Positions 8,087 through 16,360 of a DNA stretch of 37,806 nt are shown here, in pieces. The stretch's first letter is position 1, and each line of letters opens with the position of its first letter. The notes under the pieces are model-generated. The model saw nothing but the letters and a program-made list of their open reading frames with translations. It was not told the origin of the DNA and searched no databases. Location of the stretch: the NCBI GenBank assembly GCA_017548425.1, contig JAFZAB010000090.1, forward strand, positions 1 to 37,806. Direction: 5' to 3'. Made by a program: the position numbers and the translations under genes. The stretch is from Victivallales bacterium (GTDB lineage: Bacteria; Verrucomicrobiota; Lentisphaeria; Oligosphaerales; Oligosphaeraceae).

Positions 8087-8108
8087 ATGCTTTTTATATA
8101 ATTATTTG

Positions 8109-8498
8109 CTAAAAAAGTGCATCATCCATATCAGCTATCGCATGTCCATTTTCAAAACGAACCGATAGTCCATCATCTTCACCTATAGGCGATGGATATA
8201 AAAAACCCCATACACCATTTTGTTTGAATAATACCTTTTGTGGGGTCATTGTATAAGTCTGAATATCAGGATATATTTGTGCAATATATTTTGCAAGTGC
8301 CTCTGAAGCTTTCGCCAAAAAAGCTTCTGGAGATTCTTTGAATTTCATATATGCTTTTCGCTGGGCATCAGAAATTCCCTGTCCATCTGAATCTTTAACA
8401 ATGATAGTAAGTTTGATATTTCCTCCAATAATCTCAGTTTTCTTCCACGTATGACGATATGTCATTTCCCCAAAAACAGAATCATTGATTATATTCAT
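8109..8498 (-). CDS. probable immunity protein of the nuclease toxin
   Basis: A 129-residue acidic cytosolic protein 12 bp downstream of the toxin gene, where cognate immunity genes normally lie. The sequence (FGEMTYRHTW near the start, then IIVKDSDGQGISDAQRKAYMKF, then a FLYPSP segment and an acidic DMDDALF end) resembles the DUF2004/DUF6985 type of small proteins often found as toxin immunity partners. I cannot assign the exact family by eye. The call rests mainly on position, size and acidity. It would bind and block the HNH domain in the producing cell. Confidence 0.65.
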   Translation of the reverse strand: MNIINDSVFGEMTYRHTWKKTEIIGGNIKLTIIVKDSDGQGISDAQRKAYMKFKESPEAFLAKASEALAKYIAQIYPDIQTYTMTPQKVLFKQNGVWGFLYPSPIGEDDGLSVRFENGHAIADMDDALF

Positions 8499-8510
8499 GA
8501 TTATTTCCCT

Positions 8511-9419
8511 TTATATAGCCAATTGTTTTGCCATTGAAATTCCACCACTATGTGGGATATTATTATGTATTTCTGATGGAACTAAATCCATCGTTTTCAT
8601 ATCAGATCTTTCATGCCAAGTCAAATTTTGTTCTTTCCTCATATTTTCTATATCTGCACTGCTCCAGTTGTTGCGCCCATCACGTAACTCATTATTGTAG
8701 CGTTCTGCAAGAGCCTTGTCTGCTTGTGCAAAATTATCAGGACGACTATCTGTAAAATCATCAATCTCTACCGTGTCACGGGAGAAAGCAGAAAAATCAG
8801 GCTCTCCATTTTTAAATGGTATTCTGTCAGTTGATTCATTCTCAAAAATCTCTTTCCATGTTTTTTCTTCTGGATTTGATTTTTGTGGAGTAAAATCCTC
8901 ATAAGGTTTCCATTCTGAATTACCACGTTCTCCTGTCCAATCACCATTTTCTTTGGGAAGCTGTTTTGTAGCTTCTGAATTATTACTTGTTTCAGATTCG
9001 AGATTATTACCAAGTTCATTTTTGAATGATTCAATTATATTATCTTGCTTTTCATCAAATTCAAGATTTTTGCCATCTGCAAGTTGTAAATCAGTATTAT
9101 TTGGATTTTGGACATCCAAATTCGAATAATCCTCCTCTTCAAGCTTTCCACGTAAATCTTCTGCTGCGAATGCTTCTTTTTCCTTCACAACTTCATGACC
9201 TTCACCTTTGGTCTCTGGCATTTCTCCTATGTGGAAGCCTTCCTGCATAGCCTGACGTTCCATCATGGCAGTTTGCAATTCGTTTCCGGCTTTTTGCACA
9301 CCGACTTCATTCACCATTTTCTGGGCGATTTCACGGGCAGCTTGCAATGCAGCCTCTTTGGTAGCAGCCCCAATAGCTACTTCTTTCGCGGCAACCGCCG
9401 CTACGGCTTCAATTGCCAT
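8511..9419 (-). CDS. polymorphic toxin with WHH-type HNH/ENDO VII nuclease domain
   Basis: A 302-residue protein. Residues 1-60 are an Ala-rich helical region, 60-155 a hydrophilic, Asn/Glu-rich linker, and about 158-302 a toxin domain. The toxin domain opens with WTGERGNSEW (161-170), continues with PFKNGEPDFSAF (201-212) and RPDNFAQADKALAERYN, and ends in TWHERSDMKTMDLVP (267-281), His285 and His290-Ser-Gly-Gly. This matches the WHH/colicin-DNase-like clade of the HNH/ENDO VII fold, in which the histidines bind the metal and cut nucleic acid. No LXG, WXG, PAAR, VgrG, RHS or signal-peptide delivery module is present. The gene starts one base after the stop of the HerA-like ATPase gene (TAATATG), with AAGGAG inside that gene, so translation is coupled. 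Export by that ATPase is inference. Confidence 0.85.
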   Translation of the reverse strand: MAIEAVAAVAAKEVAIGAATKEAALQAAREIAQKMVNEVGVQKAGNELQTAMMERQAMQEGFHIGEMPETKGEGHEVVKEKEAFAAEDLRGKLEEEDYSNLDVQNPNNTDLQLADGKNLEFDEKQDNIIESFKNELGNNLESETSNNSEATKQLPKENGDWTGERGNSEWKPYEDFTPQKSNPEEKTWKEIFENESTDRIPFKNGEPDFSAFSRDTVEIDDFTDSRPDNFAQADKALAERYNNELRDGRNNWSSADIENMRKEQNLTWHERSDMKTMDLVPSEIHNNIPHSGGISMAKQLAI

Positions 9420-9420
9420 A

Positions 9421-12400
9421 TTATGCTTCTCCTTTTTGGAATTCGGTAAGAATCTCTGTTGTAAATGTAGGATTAATGCGGTTTACAATTTCCGAGACAA
9501 TCGCACGGCGTATTGATTTGTCAAAATGATTTCCTTTCGGCTCCAGCAATGGCAATACACGACGAATGGCTTCAGCAAGATGCTCTGCACGATTCGCCGC
9601 ATTCTTCATCACATCCCAGTTTCGATTAACAATTTCAAGAATACTTGTTCTTCCGTTTACAAAGAATGGCTCAAAAGCAATTCCAACAAGCTCCCCCGTG
9701 ACAGATGACACATATAGACGCGATTGCATGAAATAGTCTTTGAACGTCAGACGATACTCTTTTTCCGATTTGGCCCCATTTTGCAAAAGTTCTATTCCTG
9801 CTTTCCGTAAAGCAAGCCATGCCGCCCAATTACCGCCATGTGTACTCCAGATTTCAGCACAGACCTGTTTCCAATAAACTGCAAGCCACTCTGCTCGTTC
9901 AGGCCATTTTCCACATGGACGAGAGGGACGCAAATCAAATACCGAAGATGAACTTTGCCCCAATCCAATTGCCAGCATTATTTTGTAAAGAGAATCCTTA
10001 AACACAACATCCTCCAAATCAATATCCGCAGATGGCATAGCAAAATATCCTGCATTGTTACGCCGATAATTTTTTGTGGCTGTAGATATTTCACCGCCAG
10101 CCCGTTTTTCATGAGCCTCGTTTTTCGGCACAAGTACTTGGAAAGCCTTAAGATCACCATCCTGACTGACAATGCATTCACCTGTCCGCAGAAGGCTCAT
10201 GTCAGCAATCTGTTCATCTGTAAGTCCCATTGTTCCCCCTACACTTTCTCGATCATCATTGGCAAGAAGACGATGGACGATTTTTGTTCCTGTCCCCTTG
10301 ACAATGTTTGGGCTCACACGGGAAGGAAGCTGGTCAACGACAATTACACCTTCACCATATGAACGGATTTCAGAAAGCATATCGACAAATGACGCAACAG
10401 CCTTACCACGAGAATTGCCTATCTCCATATTGGCTGAAGTATCGGGAATATTCGCTAGGAGACGATGTGCCTCTTCAATGACAAGAATGTGGCGTAGTGG
10501 ACGATTAGGGGAATTGATAAAAGTCGCCTTGCGCCATTCATAGAGGCGTGATACAAGAAGCCCCATCAAAAAAGCCTTCTCATCATCATCACCAAGATTT
10601 TCAAGTTCAATGACAACCGGCCGTTCAAAAAGGTCCTTTGATGGTAGAGAGCGAGCTGTGTCCAGCATTGTTCCTTTCGCTCCGACAAGAAGACTCGACA
10701 AGCGAGCTTTTAACGCCGCTTGTATGTTCATCTGCTGCTCTTGGAAGTATCCTTTGCGTTTTACCACATCATCCACCTTCCAGTAAAGGTCTCGAAGCGT
10801 TGGAAGATAATCACGGAAATCATGGTTATAGATGTCAACAAATCGATTCTCAGAACGGCCAAGATTCCACCCTCTTTCTTGATACACTTCCAATATCGCC
10901 TCTTCAAGGATATATGGCATTGAGGCATACATGGGAAAGCTTGCATTGAACGTCGCCTTTAGACGGTCTATATGTGTAAGCACATGAACACGATTTGCAT
11001 CCGTATCTGAGCCAGGTTCGAAATCAAATGGATTGAGTCGAAGAGGACATGTGGATGTTCGATCAATGCCAGCAGAAATGACTAGCAAATCATCTTTGAA
11101 CTCATCCAATGACGCAAGTGCTCGATATTCCGCTTTTGCTGGTTCTATAACCAAAAATGGAATATGTTCATTTTTCCAAAGTTGCCATAGCAAGTGATGG
11201 ACAGTATTTGTCTTACCAGATCCTGTCAACCCAAAAACAGCGAGATGTTTCGGCAGATTGGCCTGCAATATTCGATAGGATTGATTGGTTTGATTGCCCT
11301 TGTCAAGAATACGTCCGACTGTAAGCGTCTTTGCTCCAACTTCCAGCCCTGTGTTCAGATTGATACCGAAAGCTGGTCGTCGCGAGACGCTAACACCCTC
11401 CACATCTTGCGTAGCTAATGGTGTCGCAATAGCAAGCTCTCTTGTATTGACTGGCGTACCAGGTCCATTGAAAATAAAACCAAGTGGATGATTCGTAAAA
11501 GACTTATTGCCTGATTCATGTAAATTTTCAAAATGCAGGTAGATATTGTTGAAATTCCGTAAAATATCTCTAAACTCAGTCGGCATTTTGATTGCACGCG
11601 GCGGTTCATGGGTACTATCCATTCCCATAAATAATGATGTAACAATACCAATTCCTTGGTTATATGTATTTACATCAGCCGCACAGAAATAATTACCAAG
11701 ATTCCACATACCTAAAGCAGTTCCCGTATGGAGACGTTCCTCATACTTTTTTAGTATTTCCTCTGCATACTCCATTTTTCTATTCAACAACTCCTGCCCC
11801 ACAGTGGTTGTTTTTGTCCAGTTCATGCCAAATGACGAGAATGCACCACCTCCTAATTGCTTGGATATTGCATTGGAGAGTGTATTCGCAACTCCTCTTG
11901 CTACAGACTCCATTGTACCATGCATTTTTGAGTAATGATAGTCTGTTGATACACTAGCAAAAAATGAAGCACCGACACTTCCGCCTACGGTGTGTGTAGA
12001 TGCCTCTGATGATCCATGTGTCTCTACACTATTGACTGTATCAGCTGTTCCTTCTGTTTCGCCCTGCCCCATCATGCCAAACATTCCGAACATAACAGTC
12101 TTTCCATTGGAGGTTGCCTTTGAAAGGTCGGTTTTCACAAGTTGATGTATTTCAGATTGCAGATTTTGGCATGCTTCAATCGCATTGTTCAACTCAATAT
12201 TGGACACTGGATCTGCAATGCTTATCCAGCAGTATGTCTTGCCACGCATTGCTCTAATCAAGCGCTCAATGCCTTGGACAAAAATGTCTGAATCTTCTTC
12301 TCTTTTCAAAGAGGGGATACCTGTCAATACACCGAATTCATTACAATCTGCAAGATAGAACGACACATCGCTACTCTCTTTAGTTGTCAAATTCTGTAGT

Positions 12401-12849
12401 TTACTTCCCGGAAAATTGGATAACCATGCAGCACTATAGCTTTCCAAAGCTGCATTTATATCTGTATCAGCATCTGCAAAACGAGAAAGTCCCAAATATA
12501 TAGAGGTTTTTATAGAATCACCTTGTACGATGAACAATAATGAAAAGCCTCTTCCACGCATTGATGTAATTGCACTTTCAACACCTGGGAGATGTATTTT
12601 TTCTCCTTTATCATGTGATATTTCATCAATTTTAATAAGTCTTACATCATTTCTAAGATGTTCCTGCAAATTATGTGCATCTTGTTTTTTTACTGTATCA
12701 ATTATGATATCCGAAATTGTTTGCAAATCAAGGTGTTGCCTAGATAATGCAAAGTTTAATATCTCGTCATATGCAGGATAACACTTCTTGGCAATATCTT
12801 TTCTAGCCTTAAGCAATTCTTGAACTACTTTTACAGATGAGTCTGCCAT
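9421..12849 (-). CDS. HerA/DUF87-like P-loop ATPase
   Basis: A 1142-residue ATPase. The motor domain has Walker A GLTGSGKT at 540-547 and Walker B HILVIEEAH at 787-795. VVDQLPSRVSP (837-847) and HRLLANDDRESV (859-870) further match the HerA/FtsK/VirB4 fold. These form hexameric pumps that move DNA or protein. The first 500 residues are a separate module with a Gly/Ser/Thr-rich stretch at about 255-300. The last 180 residues are a helical extension. No clear membrane helix is seen. The start has a strong AAGGAGGAAAG ribosome binding site. Placed between Hsp70 and toxin genes, and coupled to the toxin, it is a candidate trafficking or activation motor. A role as a DNA-translocating defence ATPase is equally possible. 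Confidence 0.88.
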   Translation of the reverse strand: MADSSVKVVQELLKARKDIAKKCYPAYDEILNFALSRQHLDLQTISDIIIDTVKKQDAHNLQEHLRNDVRLIKIDEISHDKGEKIHLPGVESAITSMRGRGFSLLFIVQGDSIKTSIYLGLSRFADADTDINAALESYSAAWLSNFPGSKLQNLTTKESSDVSFYLADCNEFGVLTGIPSLKREEDSDIFVQGIERLIRAMRGKTYCWISIADPVSNIELNNAIEACQNLQSEIHQLVKTDLSKATSNGKTVMFGMFGMMGQGETEGTADTVNSVETHGSSEASTHTVGGSVGASFFASVSTDYHYSKMHGTMESVARGVANTLSNAISKQLGGGAFSSFGMNWTKTTTVGQELLNRKMEYAEEILKKYEERLHTGTALGMWNLGNYFCAADVNTYNQGIGIVTSLFMGMDSTHEPPRAIKMPTEFRDILRNFNNIYLHFENLHESGNKSFTNHPLGFIFNGPGTPVNTRELAIATPLATQDVEGVSVSRRPAFGINLNTGLEVGAKTLTVGRILDKGNQTNQSYRILQANLPKHLAVFGLTGSGKTNTVHHLLWQLWKNEHIPFLVIEPAKAEYRALASLDEFKDDLLVISAGIDRTSTCPLRLNPFDFEPGSDTDANRVHVLTHIDRLKATFNASFPMYASMPYILEEAILEVYQERGWNLGRSENRFVDIYNHDFRDYLPTLRDLYWKVDDVVKRKGYFQEQQMNIQAALKARLSSLLVGAKGTMLDTARSLPSKDLFERPVVIELENLGDDDEKAFLMGLLVSRLYEWRKATFINSPNRPLRHILVIEEAHRLLANIPDTSANMEIGNSRGKAVASFVDMLSEIRSYGEGVIVVDQLPSRVSPNIVKGTGTKIVHRLLANDDRESVGGTMGLTDEQIADMSLLRTGECIVSQDGDLKAFQVLVPKNEAHEKRAGGEISTATKNYRRNNAGYFAMPSADIDLEDVVFKDSLYKIMLAIGLGQSSSSVFDLRPSRPCGKWPERAEWLAVYWKQVCAEIWSTHGGNWAAWLALRKAGIELLQNGAKSEKEYRLTFKDYFMQSRLYVSSVTGELVGIAFEPFFVNGRTSILEIVNRNWDVMKNAANRAEHLAEAIRRVLPLLEPKGNHFDKSIRRAIVSEIVNRINPTFTTEILTEFQKGEA

Positions 12850-12863
12850 TATTACTTTCCTCC

Positions 12864-14579
12864 TTACAAAGGCATTAACTTACGTATTTTTAAACCAGCC
12901 ATTGCTCTAAAACTTATATAACCTTGCATGATGTCTCCTTCTTCTTTATGTCCATCAGGCATGTTTTTTGCAGCGACCACACCTTTTGTAAGCATGACTG
13001 ATTCTTTTTGAGTTGCTTCTGCATCAAGAATTTCAAAGCTATACTTTTTATTGCCTGTAGAACCTATACTACATTTTAAATAGATGTCATAAGCATCTTT
13101 TTTTTTCAAAAAATCTTTTCCTGATATAACATCACGTATGCCTCGTATTTTATTCATAAATGGCATATTGCTCCTAGCATAAAATTCGATTATTGCTTCC
13201 TTATCATCTTGTTCAAGAGAATCCTCTTTGAACCCTGTCCACCATGATAAATATATTTTATATGGGAGAATATACTGCGTGGCATTGATTGTACCAATGT
13301 ACATTCTTTCTTCAACTCCTAATGAATTTGACTTTGCAGGCTTGAGTATGCATTTAGGCTCAGACCAAATATCATTTCTATTCAACTTATATTTTACCCA
13401 TACACCTTTATTCTCTGGCGGTGCATCTGGACGCCCTACACAAATTGCACATCCATTTGCAACATCAGTAAATGGATTTTCCGTTAAAAAAATAGATTCT
13501 CCACCAAGTGCAAATTCTTTGGCTACAATATTGCGTATAAAATACCATTTAGAAGAACCACCTGTTAGAATTACTTTTTTAATTTTATCAACATCAAGGT
13601 GTGCTTCTCCTAATGCATCATGTATACATTTTTTTATTTTATCAAAAATGCCACGATCCTTACAAATATTATCAAACTCACTTCTAGACAAGGTCAAAGA
13701 ATATTGACCTGTCGCTAAATGAAACGAGAAAGATGCCAATTCATTTGTCTTGAAATTTTCGGAGAATGTTTCCTTGGCTTCCCTAATTTTATCTGATAAT
13801 TCCGCTAATTCACGCCCAGACAAATCACCTTTTGAAATACCATCAACATTCTGGAAAAACTTATGTTCTATAATATCATCGAATTCTTTTCCTCCTAATT
13901 CCGAATCACCAGAGGTAGATATAATTTCAGGCGTTCTTCCCAAGGTATCCGTCCTTATAACACAAATATCCAAAGTGCCACCCCCAAAATCAATAACCAT
14001 ATAATATTCGGGGCAATTGCCGAAACGGAAATCTGCATTCTGAACTTTTAATGCATGCATTGCCGCAACTGGTTCTGGAATAGCCTTGATACCAAGAATC
14101 GGATCGGCTGGAAAACCTGCTTCCTTTGCATATTGCTTTAATAGTTCCACTTGTTCTTTCGTCCATGTAGCTGGATGGGCAAGACAGGTTTCAAAATCAT
14201 TAAAATCCAATTCCTTGACATTGTATCTATCCTTAACAAACTTGGCTAACTCACATATGAATAGTTTGCAATATTGATTAGCTTCTTTTTGAACGCTTGG
14301 GTCATCTGTCGCAACTAATTTTCCTAGATATCGTTTAAAATTTGATGCAAATATCACCGTTCCTTGCTGTTCTTCTGAATAATGTTTTCTGACGTTGGCC
14401 CCAAAATCAATCACAGAACCATCATTGGCATCTACTGCTAGTAGTGTCGGAATAGTAACTCCATTACGTCCTCCCCCAACATTAAGCAATTCGGGAGATT
14501 CTGTGGATCCAATTCGAAGGACAGCAATAGAACTCTGGCTACTTCCAAAATCAATTCCTATGACTTTACGTTCTGGCAT
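12864..14579 (-). CDS. Hsp70-like (DnaK-family) ATPase
   Basis: A 571-residue Hsp70/actin-fold protein. The nucleotide-binding domain has phosphate-1 IDFGSSQSSIAV (9-20), the PEPVAAMHA segment (168-176), phosphate-2 VIDFGGGTLDI (195-205) and the adenosine motif ILTGGSSKW (337-345). After about residue 400 the sequence departs from the DnaK substrate-binding domain and lacks the usual lid, so it is an accessory, specialised Hsp70 rather than the housekeeping DnaK. AGGAG lies five bases before the ATG. It starts 8 bp after the WYL gene and ends 14 bp before the HerA-like gene. It probably holds or unfolds a dedicated client such as the toxin or the motor; the client is inferred. Confidence 0.92.
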   Translation of the reverse strand: MPERKVIGIDFGSSQSSIAVLRIGSTESPELLNVGGGRNGVTIPTLLAVDANDGSVIDFGANVRKHYSEEQQGTVIFASNFKRYLGKLVATDDPSVQKEANQYCKLFICELAKFVKDRYNVKELDFNDFETCLAHPATWTKEQVELLKQYAKEAGFPADPILGIKAIPEPVAAMHALKVQNADFRFGNCPEYYMVIDFGGGTLDICVIRTDTLGRTPEIISTSGDSELGGKEFDDIIEHKFFQNVDGISKGDLSGRELAELSDKIREAKETFSENFKTNELASFSFHLATGQYSLTLSRSEFDNICKDRGIFDKIKKCIHDALGEAHLDVDKIKKVILTGGSSKWYFIRNIVAKEFALGGESIFLTENPFTDVANGCAICVGRPDAPPENKGVWVKYKLNRNDIWSEPKCILKPAKSNSLGVEERMYIGTINATQYILPYKIYLSWWTGFKEDSLEQDDKEAIIEFYARSNMPFMNKIRGIRDVISGKDFLKKKDAYDIYLKCSIGSTGNKKYSFEILDAEATQKESVMLTKGVVAAKNMPDGHKEEGDIMQGYISFRAMAGLKIRKLMPL

Positions 14580-14587
14580 TTTTTCTC

Positions 14588-15583
14588 CTAATTCTTATCT
14601 AAACTTTGTAAAATTTTTTGTGCAAAATCAGCCACTTCCGCTCTACACTCCTCTGGTTGTAAGATTGTCGCCCTCCCACATTGGCGCATCACCCATGTCA
14701 CGAGATGGAATTTGGTCATGGTCTTCACATGAATGTCGCATCCTCCATCCAGACATTCGACGACCTCCTGCTCATGATGGAGTGGGCGTGTCTGAATGAT
14801 CTTGGCAAGTTGGTCATCGCAATGGACGACAACATCCGATACCATGTCATGATCGAAAAGGCCTTCTTCATTTGCCGTTGCGATGATCTTCGGATTTGGC
14901 ATAAAACTGACGCCTGACAAAACGACTGACTTCATGCGCGGCAGAGCAAGCGTCCGCATCTCTTTTCGCTTGTGGCAGAAGCCTTTGGCGTACCAAACGC
15001 CGTCATAGAAAATCAGAGCATGCGGTTCGAAGTTCCGCTCCGTGTCATTCCCCCTGCTGTCCGTGTAGGAGATTCGGCAGATTTCATGTCGTTGCCAGGC
15101 TTGGAAGAGTGGCATGAACACATCGGCGTCAATCGGAGCTCTGTTGGAGGGGATGACCACAAGTGAATCGACCTGTGTTGTGTCGAGAAAGGCCGGATTG
15201 TTGTTTGTCAGAAGATAATCGACGGCATCGCGAATCTGCTGTTTCAACGGTTGTGGAAAAATGTGTTCGGCGACGCGAGCACCCAACACGGCGGACAGCA
15301 TGCATGTGTCGTCGAAAATCTGCGGACAACTGAATGTCCAGTCATGATCGGTCAGATAATAACCGTTTTGCGAGGCGTCAAAAGCAATCGGTGCGTCGAA
15401 GTCACGTTTCAGAACGGCGATGTCCCGCGCGACTGTTTTGGCTTTACAGGCGACGTTGAGATTCTCCTCCAAATCCAATTGACGCAGTTCCGCGGCGAAA
15501 GATGAGCAATTTGGATAGCGGTTTTCCTTCAGCTGGGCCACCAGCCGAATCAATCTAACCAGTTGTTTTCTTCCTACCGCCAT
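14588..15583 (-). CDS. WYL-domain transcriptional regulator
   Basis: A 331-residue regulator. An N-terminal winged helix-turn-helix spans about residues 1-80 (VARDIAVLKRDFDAPI and NGYYL are typical of the DeoR/WYL class). The WYL sensor domain spans about 160-225, with WYAKGFCHKRKEMRTLAL (197-214) corresponding to the ligand-binding core, followed by a C-terminal extension. Proteins of this type (CapW, BrxR, PafBC) repress or activate defence and stress operons after sensing nucleic acids or nucleotides. It is the first gene of the cassette, with AAGGA before the ATG. A palindrome at 15646-15660 overlaps a likely promoter, so autoregulation is probable. The same palindrome precedes the VWA unit. 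Confidence 0.92.
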   Translation of the reverse strand: MAVGRKQLVRLIRLVAQLKENRYPNCSSFAAELRQLDLEENLNVACKAKTVARDIAVLKRDFDAPIAFDASQNGYYLTDHDWTFSCPQIFDDTCMLSAVLGARVAEHIFPQPLKQQIRDAVDYLLTNNNPAFLDTTQVDSLVVIPSNRAPIDADVFMPLFQAWQRHEICRISYTDSRGNDTERNFEPHALIFYDGVWYAKGFCHKRKEMRTLALPRMKSVVLSGVSFMPNPKIIATANEEGLFDHDMVSDVVVHCDDQLAKIIQTRPLHHEQEVVECLDGGCDIHVKTMTKFHLVTWVMRQCGRATILQPEECRAEVADFAQKILQSLDKN

Positions 15584-15632
15584 CGTCCATCCTTATGATT
15601 TCATGCCATTTTGATCATTCGCCACCTACTTT

Positions 15633-15661
15633 ATCATACACCATCGGACATTTTGTGTCCC
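15633..15661 (-). promoter_or_regulatory. likely sigma70 promoter of the WYL-headed unit
   Basis: On the minus strand GGGACA (complement of 15656-15661) and TATGAT (complement of 15633-15638) are separated by exactly 17 bp, a fair -35/-10 pair. Transcription would begin near 15626, about 43 bases before the WYL start. The -35 is part of the palindromic operator, as expected for repression by blocking polymerase. Confidence 0.55.
15646..15660. promoter_or_regulatory. palindromic operator upstream of the WYL gene
   Basis: GGACA-TTTTG-TGTCC, identical over 15 bp to the core at 7443-7457. It is centred about 70 bp upstream of the WYL start, a distance close to that at the VWA gene (about 78 bp). 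Shared sequence, symmetry and placement point to a common dimeric regulator. Confidence 0.78.
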
Positions 15662-15729
15662 ATCCAAAGCATTTACGATAAAAAATTGAAAAAAGTGAAA
15701 AATGCACAAAAAAAGAGGCGTCTCAATCC

Positions 15730-15847
15730 GTGATTTCTCGAGGTTTAGGACGACCTATACGCAAGCACGAAAAGAGACGCCCCATGCGGAGCGCTCCACC
15801 GTGTGCTTGCGTATTAACTATCGAAGGTCCTAATTTCGAGAAATCAC
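15730..15847. repeat. long imperfect nested hairpin
   Basis: Three successive pairs fold onto each other: GTGATTTCTCGA (15730-15741) with TCGAGAAATCAC (15836-15847); TTAGGAC (15745-15751) with GTCCTAA (15827-15833); ATACGCAAGCAC (15757-15768) with GTGCTTGCGTAT (15803-15814). The bulges are unequal, and the terminal loop holds GAGACGCC, complementary to GGCGTCTC just outside at about 15717-15724. It may be a structured RNA, a MITE-like element or a recombination site. No protein is supported here. Confidence 0.7.
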
Positions 15848-15854
15848 AAAGCAC

Positions 15855-16350
15855 AAACTCCGACGGCAAGCCGTCGGCTATGTCAAAAGAGAGAAGACGC
15901 TATTTTACGTGATAATGACTCCTGTTGGATTGTGATTACCAATTGTTTGATTGGGTGAAAAGACAATATACTATACGCATTTATATGATGGTTTCAAATG
16001 GAAAAATCATCATTTGGGGCATCTTGCATGAAAATCGCCCATGAACATCATGTTCTGTGGACAGTCTCACCCTTCAGACGAATTGTCGCGCCCTATCGGG
16101 CGCCATTGTAGAGGGAGGCATCTTACCGCCAGCTGCGCTCACTGCGCTCGCTTGCAAGCGGTTACGATTGTATCGCACTTCGTGCGGGTAATGCCGCCTT
16201 CGGCAGTATTATAACGACGGCGTCCCGCCGTTGACCGCATGCGTCGCTACAGCTTCATTACATTTGTTAATTAGTCGCGATTACTTACAAACGGCAACGG
16301 CTAAACGTGTTACGACCAACGACGGCGGGGACGCTGTCGCTACCATGCGA
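15855..16350. repeat. gene-free island of short GC-rich palindromes
   Basis: The stretch 15584-16360 contains no supportable gene. After the WYL promoter and the long hairpin it holds a series of short palindromes, for example CCGACGGC-AA-GCCGTCGG near 15859, GCGCCC/GGGCGC at 16088-16103, CGCAC-TTCG-TGCG near 16176, GCCGCCTTCGGC near 16193 and GGCGTC/GACGCC motifs near 16214 and 16350. The island separates the accessory cassette from the housekeeping genes. Confidence 0.6.
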
Positions 16351-16360
16351 GACGCCGTCG

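Noticed and set aside
15730..15912. Small plus-strand open frame in the intergenic island
   Set aside because: It runs through both arms of the long hairpin, lacks a ribosome binding site and shows no protein-like features.
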